From contig JAUYKW010000013.1 of assembly GCA_030698395.1 (NCBI GenBank), positions 1 through 45,730 on the forward strand: 45,730 bases of DNA, read 5' to 3'. The stretch comes from a bacterium (GTDB lineage: Bacteria; Patescibacteriota; Patescibacteriia; UBA9570). The translations under genes and the position numbers were made by a program. Positions 35,509 through 43,803 of the stretch are shown here, in pieces. Each line of letters opens with the position of its first letter. Position 1 is the first letter of the stretch. Below the pieces are notes generated by a model that was not told the origin of the DNA, did no database searches, and saw only the letters and a program-made list of their open reading frames with translations.

Positions 35509-36570
35509 TTAATTCAGGGTAACTATTTTTTGAATGATGTTACGCATTAACTGTTTTACTTGGATTTCGTCTTTCTTATTAAACCAAGTTAAACCTGGAG
35601 TAATATTTCCTTCAATGAAATACAAATTACCTGTATTACTTTTAATAAAGTCTAGTGCATAAAATCCATCTTGTTCAGATAACATTGCATTAATCGACTT
35701 TGACATTTTTACTACGTCTTTAGGTATTTCTTTTACTGGAATATATGCGACATTCCCGCCACGACTTGCATTTGCTCTGAACTCACCAGACTTTGCAATT
35801 CGAATATAACAATCTGTAATAATTCCATCGCAAACAATGACTCTTAAATCAATGTAACCTTTGTAGTTCACAAAGCTAAACCCTGTTGCTAAAATTAGAG
35901 GTTGCAGAATATATGAAATTTTCTGATCATTTTTTCCAATCTTTAAAACTTCCTCAACCGATTTAACTTTAAACACATTGAGTCCGCCAGAACCATATTG
36001 ATCCTTCAGAACGAACAATTCAGTGAAATCAGCTGTGTTTGTATGTTTTTGAATTTGCGCGTTTAATATTTTTTTTGCAGACGCTATTGTGAAGCTCGAA
36101 TGAACATTTATTTTTGCTGTAGGTATAGAAAATTTTGAAAAAGTATTGTACGTTTTAATCTTGTTATCAAACAACGACCGAATTGCTGGATGATGAAAAT
36201 ATGTAATACCATGAATATTATTTTTCAGCTTTGTATCATACTTGGCGTTATATGTATCAAAATTTGAAAATTTATCAAACACGATTTTTGCTTCTACTAT
36301 CTCATGAAGACGTTGCCATTTCTTATTAAAAATCCAAACAGCTTTAAATAAACCGTACTCATTAATATCAACAGTGCTAGCAAATGCAGCTTTCAAACCT
36401 AGTTTGGAACAATATAATAAGAAGTATTCATAGCTTTTATTATAATCAAAATAATCTCCTGTGCGAGAAAATGGTGTACGTCCTCGATACGATTTATCAC
36501 TTGCCCCTTCGGCAATAAGTCCATCATACACAATAATAACATCAAATAGTGGTTCCAGTTCTTTTTTCAT
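35509..36570 (-). CDS. ATP-grasp family protein (RimK-like)
   Basis: The 353-residue protein has an N-terminal pre-ATP-grasp domain and, from about residue 155, an ATP-grasp fold: ELFVLKDQYGSGGLNVFKVK is the flexible loop that contacts ATP, YILQPLI and DLRVIVCDGII follow, and FYALDFIKSNTGNLYFIEGN near the C-terminus has the metal-binding Asp, Glu and Asn. The family ligates a carboxylate to an amine or thiol, with acyl-phosphate intermediates. RimK and YheC/D-like enzymes are the closest in style; the substrate is unknown. About 265 bases separate it from the pentapeptide gene, so cotranscription is possible but not shown. Confidence 0.8.
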   Translation of the reverse strand: MKKELEPLFDVIIVYDGLIAEGASDKSYRGRTPFSRTGDYFDYNKSYEYFLLYCSKLGLKAAFASTVDINEYGLFKAVWIFNKKWQRLHEIVEAKIVFDKFSNFDTYNAKYDTKLKNNIHGITYFHHPAIRSLFDNKIKTYNTFSKFSIPTAKINVHSSFTIASAKKILNAQIQKHTNTADFTELFVLKDQYGSGGLNVFKVKSVEEVLKIGKNDQKISYILQPLILATGFSFVNYKGYIDLRVIVCDGIITDCYIRIAKSGEFRANASRGGNVAYIPVKEIPKDVVKMSKSINAMLSEQDGFYALDFIKSNTGNLYFIEGNITPGLTWFNKKDEIQVKQLMRNIIQKIVTLN

Positions 36571-36836
36571 AAATTAAAATGTAATAACATACATCCCCAG
36601 AGCAATATTGTTACATAAATAACAAAAAAACTTTGGGAGACAAATGTGGTTCACCAGTTTGGCAATTCTTAAATTGTACCTATGCAGAAATGATTACCTG
36701 CAACTCGGAAGTACAATACGCATTCACAAGCAGTATGCTCCATTTATGGTAAAAAGTCAATTGTGTGCAATATACTACTTCAGAATGCAAGTAAACATCG
36801 AACTAATTCTTTATCTCAAAAAATTGCATAGTTTTA

Positions 36837-37400
36837 CTACTCTAGCTTTATATCAAACCTCTCTAACAACCCAATCACATCAGGAAGGGAAAACTTCGCA
36901 CCAAGCACAGTATTTATGACTGGACTAATTGAATAGCCTGTAGCGCCTATAAAGCTTGCCTTTGTTAAATCGCACTCATGGAATAGACACTTATCAAACG
37001 TAGTATCACTAAAATCTGCTTGTTTCAAAGCCATTTTAATAAAGTGGACTTCTTTGAACGAAGATTTAGCAAATGATGTTTTTGAAAAATCTAAGTCACT
37101 GATACTTGATAATATAATTGTACACTCATCAAATTTTAATGAGTAAAATTTATTGTCAATAATCCAAAAATCTATTCCAACAATTTTACATTTTTTAAAA
37201 ATAACGTTCAGCAATTTAGTTCCTTTAAAGTTAGTATTGGATATATTACAATCAATGAAAGTGGAATCTACAATATCGGACTTAAAAAAGTTTGTTTGTG
37301 TAAAATTACAATTCTTAAAAGTAACACCCTCTATTTGACTGCCCGATAAATCATGGCCAGTATAGTCTTCTTTTACAATTTCTTCTCTGGATATATTCAT
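36837..37400 (-). CDS. Pentapeptide-repeat protein, Qnr/MfpA-like
   Basis: The 187-residue product is made of A(D/N)LxF-type pentapeptides, such as CNFTQTNFFKSDIVDSTFID, and forms a right-handed beta-helix. The tail GYSISPVINTVLGAKFSLPD and LERFDIKLE is the dimerisation end of Qnr/MfpA-type proteins. Qnr-like proteins mimic DNA and protect gyrase from quinolones. Fewer coils than Qnr (about 218 residues) are present. It is 265 bases upstream of the ATP-grasp gene. Role in resistance or self-protection is an inference. Confidence 0.82.
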   Translation of the reverse strand: MNISREEIVKEDYTGHDLSGSQIEGVTFKNCNFTQTNFFKSDIVDSTFIDCNISNTNFKGTKLLNVIFKKCKIVGIDFWIIDNKFYSLKFDECTIILSSISDLDFSKTSFAKSSFKEVHFIKMALKQADFSDTTFDKCLFHECDLTKASFIGATGYSISPVINTVLGAKFSLPDVIGLLERFDIKLE

Positions 37401-37628
37401 TACATATAGTCTAGCAAAAACTCCTACCTTGCGACAGATACGGGTTACTTAATAATCATTTACTAGGTGCAGTGTTAGTATCTCTTCCATGACATGTTAA
37501 TAAACAATACTACTTAAAGACTTTACAAATAATCCGGCATCATGCTAATATCTAATTACAACTTAAGCAACTATCGGCGTCCACTGATCATTTAACTGAT
37601 TTTGGACGTTATTTATTTATATAACCAT

Positions 37629-38366
37629 ATGAAACAAAATATTATCACAATCTTATTCCTATCTTCACTCCTTCTTTTGGCTGGCTGCACGATAGCTCTG
37701 CCAGCGGATGTAGATGAAACTACAGTAGAAGCAAATACAAATGAAACCTCTAATGACAACATTTTAGAAATTACAGACAAAACAGATGCAGTAGAGAATT
37801 TAAACGTAAATGAAGAAGTTGATGAAGTAGATGCCGAAGAACATGTTCTGAACAAAAACGAAGATTGGCAAACTTATACTAATGAAGAATATGGATTCAG
37901 TTTTGAATATCCAGATCACTTTTATTCAAATTACTCATCTCAAGATAAATTGCCATTAAATAGAATTACAATTTCAGATGCACCAAAAGAGAGGGCGGAA
38001 GATGAGATAATAAAATATATATATTCAGAATTAGTAAATGAAAGGGCAGAAATAGAATCAGCACAAGTAGACAACAATATTTACAAGGCACTAAATATCG
38101 ATGCAATCGCTAAAGAAACTATAAATGTTGAAGGAGGAGGAGGGATAGTAAATAAATACACTTGGTATGATGATGATTATAAATATAGTCTATCATTTGT
38201 TTTTCCACCTAATGAGAGTATAGAAAAGAGTTTTCGATCGGAATATTCTAATTCAACTAAGATCGATAAATTCATTGAAGATGTTAAACAGGGCACAGCA
38301 CCTACCGAGTATCAATTATGGTTTGATGAATTTGACACTATAATGCAAACACTACAATCAATTTAA
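37629..38366 (+). CDS. PsbP-like lipoprotein
   Basis: Starting at ATG 37629 the product is 245 residues with a lipoprotein signal (MKQNIITILFLSSLLLLAGC, Cys at 20). An acidic Thr/Glu/Asp-rich linker (about 25-75) is followed by a PsbP-like domain (YTNEEYGFSFEYPDHF and ending MQTLQSI). The same arrangement of anchor, acidic linker and domain is found at 20439. Function is unknown. It is the last AT-rich gene before the GC-rich cassette at 38.4 kb. Confidence 0.75.
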   Translation: MKQNIITILFLSSLLLLAGCTIALPADVDETTVEANTNETSNDNILEITDKTDAVENLNVNEEVDEVDAEEHVLNKNEDWQTYTNEEYGFSFEYPDHFYSNYSSQDKLPLNRITISDAPKERAEDEIIKYIYSELVNERAEIESAQVDNNIYKALNIDAIAKETINVEGGGGIVNKYTWYDDDYKYSLSFVFPPNESIEKSFRSEYSNSTKIDKFIEDVKQGTAPTEYQLWFDEFDTIMQTLQSI

Positions 38367-38472
38367 TCTCGATCTGGTAAAGGCCATTTCATGTTCAAGT
38401 ATGGAATGGTCTCACTAGTTCGGGAATCTTCCTGCTCTAGACTGTACATTAACAAACAAGACGAGGTAATAC

Positions 38473-41217
38473 ATGGAGCGGTACATCCACCTTCTTCTGC
38501 AGATCATTTTCCTGATGTTCTGTTCGACTAGTACTTCACAGGCCGAGCAGTTTCTTAACTATCCGTTCAGCACAAACAAAGATAGCATCATCACTAATAC
38601 CTTTGAAGGGCACGACTACTGCGAAGCTACTAACTGTCGTGGTGTTGACTATGGAGTTTCGCATGGCACTGCGCTGTACGCTAGTATGTCTGGTACAGTG
38701 ACGGTTGTAGATATTTACCCTGACCAGGGTGATGCTCAAGGCTGCGACGATAGCAACATCAACTACGGCAACTACGTCAAAATTACTAATGGTTCATGGG
38801 AGGTCATCTACGGACATATGGCTAATGGACAAATGCAGGTATCAAGCGGATCTACGGTCGAAGCAGGAGATCTCCTGGGTTATTCTAGTAATTCAGGTTA
38901 CACATGTGGAAGTGGACCGAATGGATCAGCATATCATCTTCACCTAGAACTTGAGTACAACAACATTGATAAGGATCCGTACGCTGAAGACTACTTCATC
39001 ATCGACTACGATGGATCATATCACTATCCAATCGAAGAAGCGCCAGAAGTGTGTACGACTACTGTCTACGAAACGCGTGCTATTCTCACGGATGGGAACA
39101 GTGGCGACAAGTACTACTACTCCGAGTTCTCAGAAGCAGACGCCGCACTGATTCGGCATGGCTCCATCACCTACACAGGTAGTGGCACCGTGAATAACTG
39201 GTTCGTAGGAGATGTCAACGGAGATGGCTACGACGATGTCATCATGGCAGTGAACACTGCGGACAACACCGAACGCAGGTACATTGTCTACACATCGGAC
39301 TGGGACGGTACCTTCACCAACGAAGGATCTTGGCTTACGTTGGCTCGTGTAGATGTCGACAAGACTTTCATTGCCGATTTCAACAATGATGGAGCAAAAG
39401 ACATCATCATCGGCAAGGAAAAGAATGACGGCAGCTGGCGTTGGAAAGTTTGGTCCAGTACCGGAAATGCATTCACATCTGAACAGACATGGGCGGAAGA
39501 CTACGGAAAGTGGCACGACATCTTCGTGATCACAGACCTGACTAGAGACGGTACTGCAGACCTCCTGCGTGGTCGTGAAGCTGACGGCTCCACCCAGGGT
39601 GGAGATGGAAACTGTAGTAGCAAGCTCATTTGGAAGCGCCTGAAGGCCAACGGCGATACGTCAACGGTCGTGGGAAATGATGACTTGTGGGGCTACAGTG
39701 CCGCACAGTACATGGCTGGAAACATCGACTACAACGGCGACGGCAAGGAAGACATCCTGCAGATTCAAATGTGTTCAAATGACAACGACGTAGAAGCCTA
39801 CGTACGACATTTCAATTCATCTTCGGGGAAACTCGAATCCGGAGTGTCTAACACGAACACCACTGCTAAATTGGCCAATGATGTTGGTGGAACAGATGGG
39901 CTCTATGCCCTGGCAGACCTGAACAACGATAACTACCCTGATCTCATTCGCTGGAGCAGCACTAACCTCAAGTGGATGCAGAATATTAGTGGAACTAGTT
40001 TTCAGGAAGGAGCAAACGCAGATACCTTGATCGCAGACGCTGGCTACACAAGTGGCACTCAGCGGCTGCTGCTTGGCTACTTCGGAGAATACGAAGTGGA
40101 ATCATGCAGGTCGCCAAATGGTATCGACAGTCCAGAAAACATCGACCTCCACGATCTTGTCCACGCTCACTTGATGGACACGATTTCCAGCCCGTTCATC
40201 ACCTACAGCGAGATTAATCAACGGTTCTGGGCTTACTACCAAGACGTCGATGGAGACATCTACGAGTTCGGTAGCCCAAACGGTGTTAATTGGTCAGGCA
40301 CGAACTTGTCAGACCATATTGGGTTCTACGAAACAGCATCCAGTGGAACGACACCTGTTCTTGCCATCAACGAAACCACAGAACACAGCTACCTCGTGTA
40401 TATGGGCAGTGATGACCGCATCAAAGTTATGGATTCCGACTCCACTAGCTGGACGGCATTCGATCTCTTTGATCTGGTTCGCACTGGTTGGGCAGACGCA
40501 TCCACATCACCGTGGGCATACGTCAGTCCAATTACCAATAACACTCACATCGTCTACACCGGAAGTGATCAACGACTCTACGAAATCACACACAACGGCT
40601 CAAGCTGGACCTCGGAGTACATCAGCGACATCGTTCGCCATGATTACATCCAAGCAGGCACCAGCCCACATGCTGTCACTGACCCCATTTCTGGTGACCG
40701 GTACATTGCCTTCACAGGCTATTCTGGAAACACCAACCTGCTCAAGCATAACTATGTTACCGAAACCTGGTCCCGCTGGAGCCTCACCGACGAAGGAGCA
40801 CCCACTACAGACCTGACTACCTCACCATATCTGTACGTCGATGATGTCGACGGCAGCTTGTACATCCTGCTCACCGATAACAGTGGTCGTCTCAACCAAG
40901 TGCACTTCGATGGCTTCACCTGGACTACTGTCGATCTAATGGATTACATCGCGGTTGATACGGTAGCACAATACACACGTTCCACTAGCTTTGTGGATCC
41001 GAACACTGGAACACACTACATCTCCTACACCGGGGACAACAGTGAGCTCTACCAGTTCATGATTCAATCCAACGGAACCATCTCTGGAGGACAAATCAAC
41101 ACAGACACCAGCATCGCAACAGAAACTAGCGTGTGGAGCCTGGCAGACACCTATACCAACCTGCACTACACCGTGTACACCGGGTCGGATGGGCGATTCC
41201 AGCTCTATGTGTTCTAG
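38473..41217 (+). CDS. Secreted M23-like/FG-GAP/propeller protein of foreign composition
   Basis: The 914-residue protein has a signal peptide (MERYIHLLLQIIFLMFCSTS). An M23 domain follows (about 40-180), with GHM at H115 and HLHLE at H155-H157, but the first motif, usually HxGxD, is C55-R-G-V-D59, so Cys replaces the zinc-binding His. From about 230 to 510 run five FG-GAP repeats (GDVNGDGYDDVIM, DFNNDGAKDIII, DYNGDGKEDILQ, DLNNDNYPDLIR). From about 560 to 910 run six propeller-like repeats (YTGSDQRLYEITHNGSSWTS). Codons prefer C in the third position, at about half G+C. A GAGG box lies before the ATG, which is unusual here. It is probably surface-exposed and acquired. Confidence 0.85.
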   Translation: MERYIHLLLQIIFLMFCSTSTSQAEQFLNYPFSTNKDSIITNTFEGHDYCEATNCRGVDYGVSHGTALYASMSGTVTVVDIYPDQGDAQGCDDSNINYGNYVKITNGSWEVIYGHMANGQMQVSSGSTVEAGDLLGYSSNSGYTCGSGPNGSAYHLHLELEYNNIDKDPYAEDYFIIDYDGSYHYPIEEAPEVCTTTVYETRAILTDGNSGDKYYYSEFSEADAALIRHGSITYTGSGTVNNWFVGDVNGDGYDDVIMAVNTADNTERRYIVYTSDWDGTFTNEGSWLTLARVDVDKTFIADFNNDGAKDIIIGKEKNDGSWRWKVWSSTGNAFTSEQTWAEDYGKWHDIFVITDLTRDGTADLLRGREADGSTQGGDGNCSSKLIWKRLKANGDTSTVVGNDDLWGYSAAQYMAGNIDYNGDGKEDILQIQMCSNDNDVEAYVRHFNSSSGKLESGVSNTNTTAKLANDVGGTDGLYALADLNNDNYPDLIRWSSTNLKWMQNISGTSFQEGANADTLIADAGYTSGTQRLLLGYFGEYEVESCRSPNGIDSPENIDLHDLVHAHLMDTISSPFITYSEINQRFWAYYQDVDGDIYEFGSPNGVNWSGTNLSDHIGFYETASSGTTPVLAINETTEHSYLVYMGSDDRIKVMDSDSTSWTAFDLFDLVRTGWADASTSPWAYVSPITNNTHIVYTGSDQRLYEITHNGSSWTSEYISDIVRHDYIQAGTSPHAVTDPISGDRYIAFTGYSGNTNLLKHNYVTETWSRWSLTDEGAPTTDLTTSPYLYVDDVDGSLYILLTDNSGRLNQVHFDGFTWTTVDLMDYIAVDTVAQYTRSTSFVDPNTGTHYISYTGDNSELYQFMIQSNGTISGGQINTDTSIATETSVWSLADTYTNLHYTVYTGSDGRFQLYVF

Positions 41218-41234
41218 TCATAGTTCTTTCAATG

Positions 41235-41337
41235 GCCTCACAGAGGCTAAGCGTCCAACCCTTTAGGGGGGTTACCTCTACGCTCAGTCATCTCTTCTCT
41301 ACCTGCGGGTGGAAAAATGGTGACTGAGTGTAGGGGT
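41235..41337 (+). other. Three consecutive hairpins downstream of the M23/FG-GAP gene
   Basis: GCCTC 41235-41239 pairs with GAGGC 41243-41247. AACCC 41257-41261 pairs with GGGTT 41269-41273. A 17-base arm at 41274-41290 (ends CTCAGTCA) pairs with 41321-41337 (starts TGACTGAG), with two G-U pairs and a 30-base loop. Together they form a compact fold in the 3' region of the gene. The block is GC-richer than the flanks and belongs to the same cassette. It may be a structured 3' UTR or an independent RNA. Confidence 0.5.
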
Positions 41338-41386
41338 TCTTACTTTCGTTAAGTCCATCATGCTTCTGAATAAATAAAATAATATC

Positions 41387-41408
41387 CAGCCCCAAGGGCT
41401 GAATTTTT
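41387..41408 (+). terminator. Rho-independent terminator
   Basis: CAGCCC, CAA, GGGCTG form a tight stem, followed by AATTTTTTT. It could end the transcript of the M23/FG-GAP gene and, in the opposite sense, part of the GIY-YIG tail. A second small GC-rich hairpin (CCCC-TTC-GGGG, 41423-41433) follows. Confidence 0.85.
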
Positions 41409-41469
41409 TTACAATGGTCGCACCCCTTCGGGGCACAAGCAGGATTCGATGCCCTGGGTTAGAAATGAG

Positions 41470-41703
41470 TTATTTTTTTCTCTTAGCTAATTTCTTGAGT
41501 TTTAATTCACGATTCATTGCTTCTTTTCTCGTGTCATACTCTTCTTAATAAACTAACTTAAAATCTGACTTATTTACTTTTATAAATTTGGCTCCATTAA
41601 CAGAGTGATGACGCTTTAAACGTTTCTTGACATTATTCGTCTGACCTATATAAATATCACTTTGAGAGTTTATTAAAATGTATACAGTATATTTAGTTTT
41701 CAT
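41470..41703 (-). pseudogene. GIY-YIG endonuclease-like gene with an internal TAA
   Basis: From ATG 41703 the frame reads KTKYTVYILINSQSDIYIGQ, then TNNVKKRLKRHHSVNGAKFI and SDFKLVY, then TAA (41545-41547), then EEYDTRKEAMNRELKLKKLA to a stop at 41470. The whole matches a small GIY-YIG protein, with YTVYILIN and IYIGQT as the two strands and the conserved Glu in NREL. Codon 53 is nonsense in place of a residue. It is probably inactive. Two GC-rich hairpins lie just downstream (minus), a setting often seen around such genes. Confidence 0.75.
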
Positions 41704-41772
41704 AGTATAAAAATAAAAAAAGCGCAGGACGCCTTTTGTATTTCATTATTATTAAATTGTTAATGGATTGCC

Positions 41773-41892
41773 TCTCGACTTTATTCGCTTCGCTCATTTC
41801 GCTGGAAGCTCTTCTCCTTTTTTTAGCTATCATTCATAAAAAGGCTACAGCCCTGAGCGAGCTACGAACGCAGTGAGTTTGCGAGTCGAAGG
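41773..41892. repeat. Imperfect inverted repeat between the GIY-YIG relic and RhuM-Doc gene
   Basis: TCGACT (41775-41780) mirrors AGTCGA (41884-41889), and the inner parts, rich in CGCT/AGCG (TTCGCTTCGCTCA and GAGCGAGCTACG, AGTGAGTTTGCGAG), pair partly. An AT-rich loop with seven T sits between. It has the look of a small palindromic intergenic element; no gene is present from 41704 to 41979. Confidence 0.4.
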
Positions 41893-41979
41893 GCAGGGGT
41901 TACTGGATGAGTTCAGAACTTTGAATTGGACATCTATACTCAAAAATTACGAAGCGTTTTTTGAATAATAACTCTAATA

Positions 41980-42942
41980 TTATTTTTGTAGCAACAAGAT
42001 AACTAACCCAACCATCTTATCTTTATCTTTCCTGTTCCCTTCGGCTATAAGTAATGTTAGTGCTGTTAAGGCTTTAGGTGTAAAGCTAGAACGTAATAAT
42101 CTACCCTTTTGCAAAAACCATATGAACGCAAATGCACCGTTACGTTTATTCCCATCAACAAAAGGATGATTTTTTACCATAAAATATAAAAGATGTGCGG
42201 CTTTTTCTTCGATACTTGGATAGAGGTCTTTTCCTCCAAAACTTTGTAATACGTTACCGACTATCCCTTTAACTGATCCTCGATTCTTTTCTTGACCAAA
42301 AATTGCAGTTGCTTGTTTCTTTTTAACTAATTCCATTTTGAACGTACTCAGTACTTCTTGTAATTCTTCAGCCTCAATGACAAATTCTTGTTGAGTAACA
42401 TTTTTAGTGTGAAAATTTTGAGAATCATAAGCATCTAATGAAAACCATGTGCTTGCAAACATATTTACGAGTTCTAACACATCTTGCTGACTCACTTCAC
42501 TATTTTCTGGTAATAGAGCCTTAATATCCGTCACCGCTTGAATAAACTGTTCGTAGTTCCGAGCTATCTGTTTCTTATTGAATGTATAACCTTGAACTAA
42601 ATGTTGTTTTAATGTTTTTGTAGCCCAAATACGAAATTGTGTGGCTTGCTTGGAATCTACTCGATAACCGATAGATAAAATCATATCTAGATTATAGTAG
42701 TCTACTCGGTAGACTTTTCCATCAGTGGCAGTTGTTGCAATTTTTGCAACAACTGAATTCTGCTCTAATTCTTCAGATTTAAAAATATTTTTAATATGTC
42801 GTGAAATAACTGATTTATCACGTCCAAATAATTCACTAATTTGCTTTAGGTTACCCCAAATTGTGTCCCTATCAAAATCACCACGGAATTCAATTTTTCC
42901 ACTTTTTGCTTGATAAATGACCAATTGTTTTTGACTGTTCAT
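41980..42942 (-). CDS. RhuM-Doc (Fic family) fusion protein
   Basis: Starting at ATG 42942, with AGAGG eight bases upstream, the product is 320 residues. The N-terminal 110 residues are RhuM-like (GNLKQISELFGRDKSVISRH, then YRVDYYNLDMILSIGYRVDS), the helix-turn-helix-like region first described for a Salmonella virulence protein. The C-terminal part is a Fic/Doc domain with motif HPFVDGNKRNGAFAF near residue 255. The motif is closer to Doc (GNKR) than to AMP-transferase Fic (GNGR), so kinase or other transfer to a protein target is possible. No antitoxin-like small gene is recognised beside it. The upstream GTG/ATG starts at 42966 add eight residues. Confidence 0.85.
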   Translation of the reverse strand: MNSQKQLVIYQAKSGKIEFRGDFDRDTIWGNLKQISELFGRDKSVISRHIKNIFKSEELEQNSVVAKIATTATDGKVYRVDYYNLDMILSIGYRVDSKQATQFRIWATKTLKQHLVQGYTFNKKQIARNYEQFIQAVTDIKALLPENSEVSQQDVLELVNMFASTWFSLDAYDSQNFHTKNVTQQEFVIEAEELQEVLSTFKMELVKKKQATAIFGQEKNRGSVKGIVGNVLQSFGGKDLYPSIEEKAAHLLYFMVKNHPFVDGNKRNGAFAFIWFLQKGRLLRSSFTPKALTALTLLIAEGNRKDKDKMVGLVILLLQK

Positions 42943-43051
42943 TTTTGCCTCTTTATTGGTACGCATGAACTAATAGTACTGCATAGGGATGCATATTACA
43001 ATCTGTTCTGAAGTGCAGGGGTAGCACCCACTCGAAGCATAAACAGGCTCT

Positions 43052-43447
43052 CTACGCTTTTTTAAATGTAACAGTCGCTCGATAAAACTCGTTATTTTCA
43101 GGGTTATAATATGTACAGTTGGGTGCATTTCCTTTAAACGCATTGCATACGTTATCAGCTAAAGATTTTACAAGGTTCTTTTCGCGCATGGAACAGATAA
43201 TTGTATCGGCAGATTTATCATGCTCTATGTTTATTTCATCATCCGGATTACCGTTTTTATCGATGTGATTTTTAAGTAAGTTCATCAAATCATCTTGGTT
43301 TGGTAATAGGCTTACACCCTCAACGGTAAGATAGCTTGCATTGATAAATTGATCTTCTGCTTGTTTGTTTGTAGTATCTTGGTTCGCTTCGTCTGCTGAC
43401 TGTTTTTGACGTGCGTTACTAATAACTTGTGAGCGAATATTATTCAT
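43052..43447 (-). CDS. Hypothetical cytosolic protein
   Basis: The 131-residue product lacks signal and membrane segments. The N-terminal 35 residues are Gln/Asn/Asp-rich, followed by a possible helical part (LLPNQDDLMNLLKNHIDKNG) and a compact C-terminus with three Cys (TIICSMREKN, DNVCNAFKGN, NCTYYNPENN) and a final basic tail. No family is recognised. It sits between the RhuM-Doc gene and the hairpin array, and is transcribed in the same direction as the former. It could be a partner, but nothing proves it. Confidence 0.6.
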   Translation of the reverse strand: MNNIRSQVISNARQKQSADEANQDTTNKQAEDQFINASYLTVEGVSLLPNQDDLMNLLKNHIDKNGNPDDEINIEHDKSADTIICSMREKNLVKSLADNVCNAFKGNAPNCTYYNPENNEFYRATVTFKKA

Positions 43448-43546
43448 AAGAAATACGTATGTTAAAAGTCTTTACGATTAGTATTAGTGTAGCATATTAA
43501 ATCACCATAAACTAATGGCTACAACATTTTCATATGCAGTCCTGTT

Positions 43547-43702
43547 TGCCAAAACTTTGTACTAGTTGGCAGTCCTTGTCGGACGAAATTCGAGGATTTT
43601 TCGAGAAAAATCCATTTAATAATTAGTTCATTTGGAGCGCCCCGTTGGGGCGCGAGCGGGCAAAAAGGAAGGGGGTTGGGGGGAAGGAATTTTTGCCCGC
43701 TC
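43547..43702. other. Array of hairpins, one with a G-rich loop
   Basis: Within about 155 bases without genes: TGCCAA 43547-43552 / TTGGCA 43566-43571; GTCC 43572-43575 / GGAC 43581-43584; GGATTTTT 43594-43601 / AAAAATCC 43606-43613; GCGCCCC 43637-43643 / GGGGCGC 43647-43653; and a perfect 13-base stem, GAGCGGGCAAAAA 43654-43666 with TTTTTGCCCGCTC 43690-43702. The last loop is 23 bases with four G-runs (GG, GGGGG, GGGGGG, GG), a two-tier quadruplex candidate on the plus strand. The stretch 43448-43546 and 43703-43803 holds only a pyrimidine tract and a GGCTGCAGCC palindrome. Function is unknown. Confidence 0.6.
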
Positions 43703-43803
43703 TCTTCTTCTCTCTTTTTTTGGTTCGGATGGGCTCGGGCTGCAGCCTTTTCCCTGTATTGTATTATATAACAATGCTGTGAAATAGCTTTTTTGGTTAC
43801 GAA

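Noticed and set aside
35328-35522. Plus-strand frame of 64 codons between the cupin and ATP-grasp genes
   Set aside because: It overlaps both neighbours and its first third is AT-rich noise. The final 37 codons look slightly protein-like (IEWENLEKLRNNPDEGRR), so it may be a relic, but nothing else supports it.
37579-37608. Hairpin CGTCC/GGACG before the PsbP-like lipoprotein gene
   Set aside because: The stem is short with a long AT loop and no clear link to expression; no more than a chance pairing can be argued.
40250-40816. Long overlapping plus-strand frame inside the M23/FG-GAP gene
   Set aside because: It is a shadow of the GC-rich, C-ending codons of the real gene, and its product has no domain-like features.
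41423-41460. tRNA-like T-loop (ATTCGAT) beside a GC-rich hairpin
   Set aside because: A seven-base loop with one mismatched stem is seen, but no D-arm, acceptor stem or anticodon arm of proper size can be drawn.
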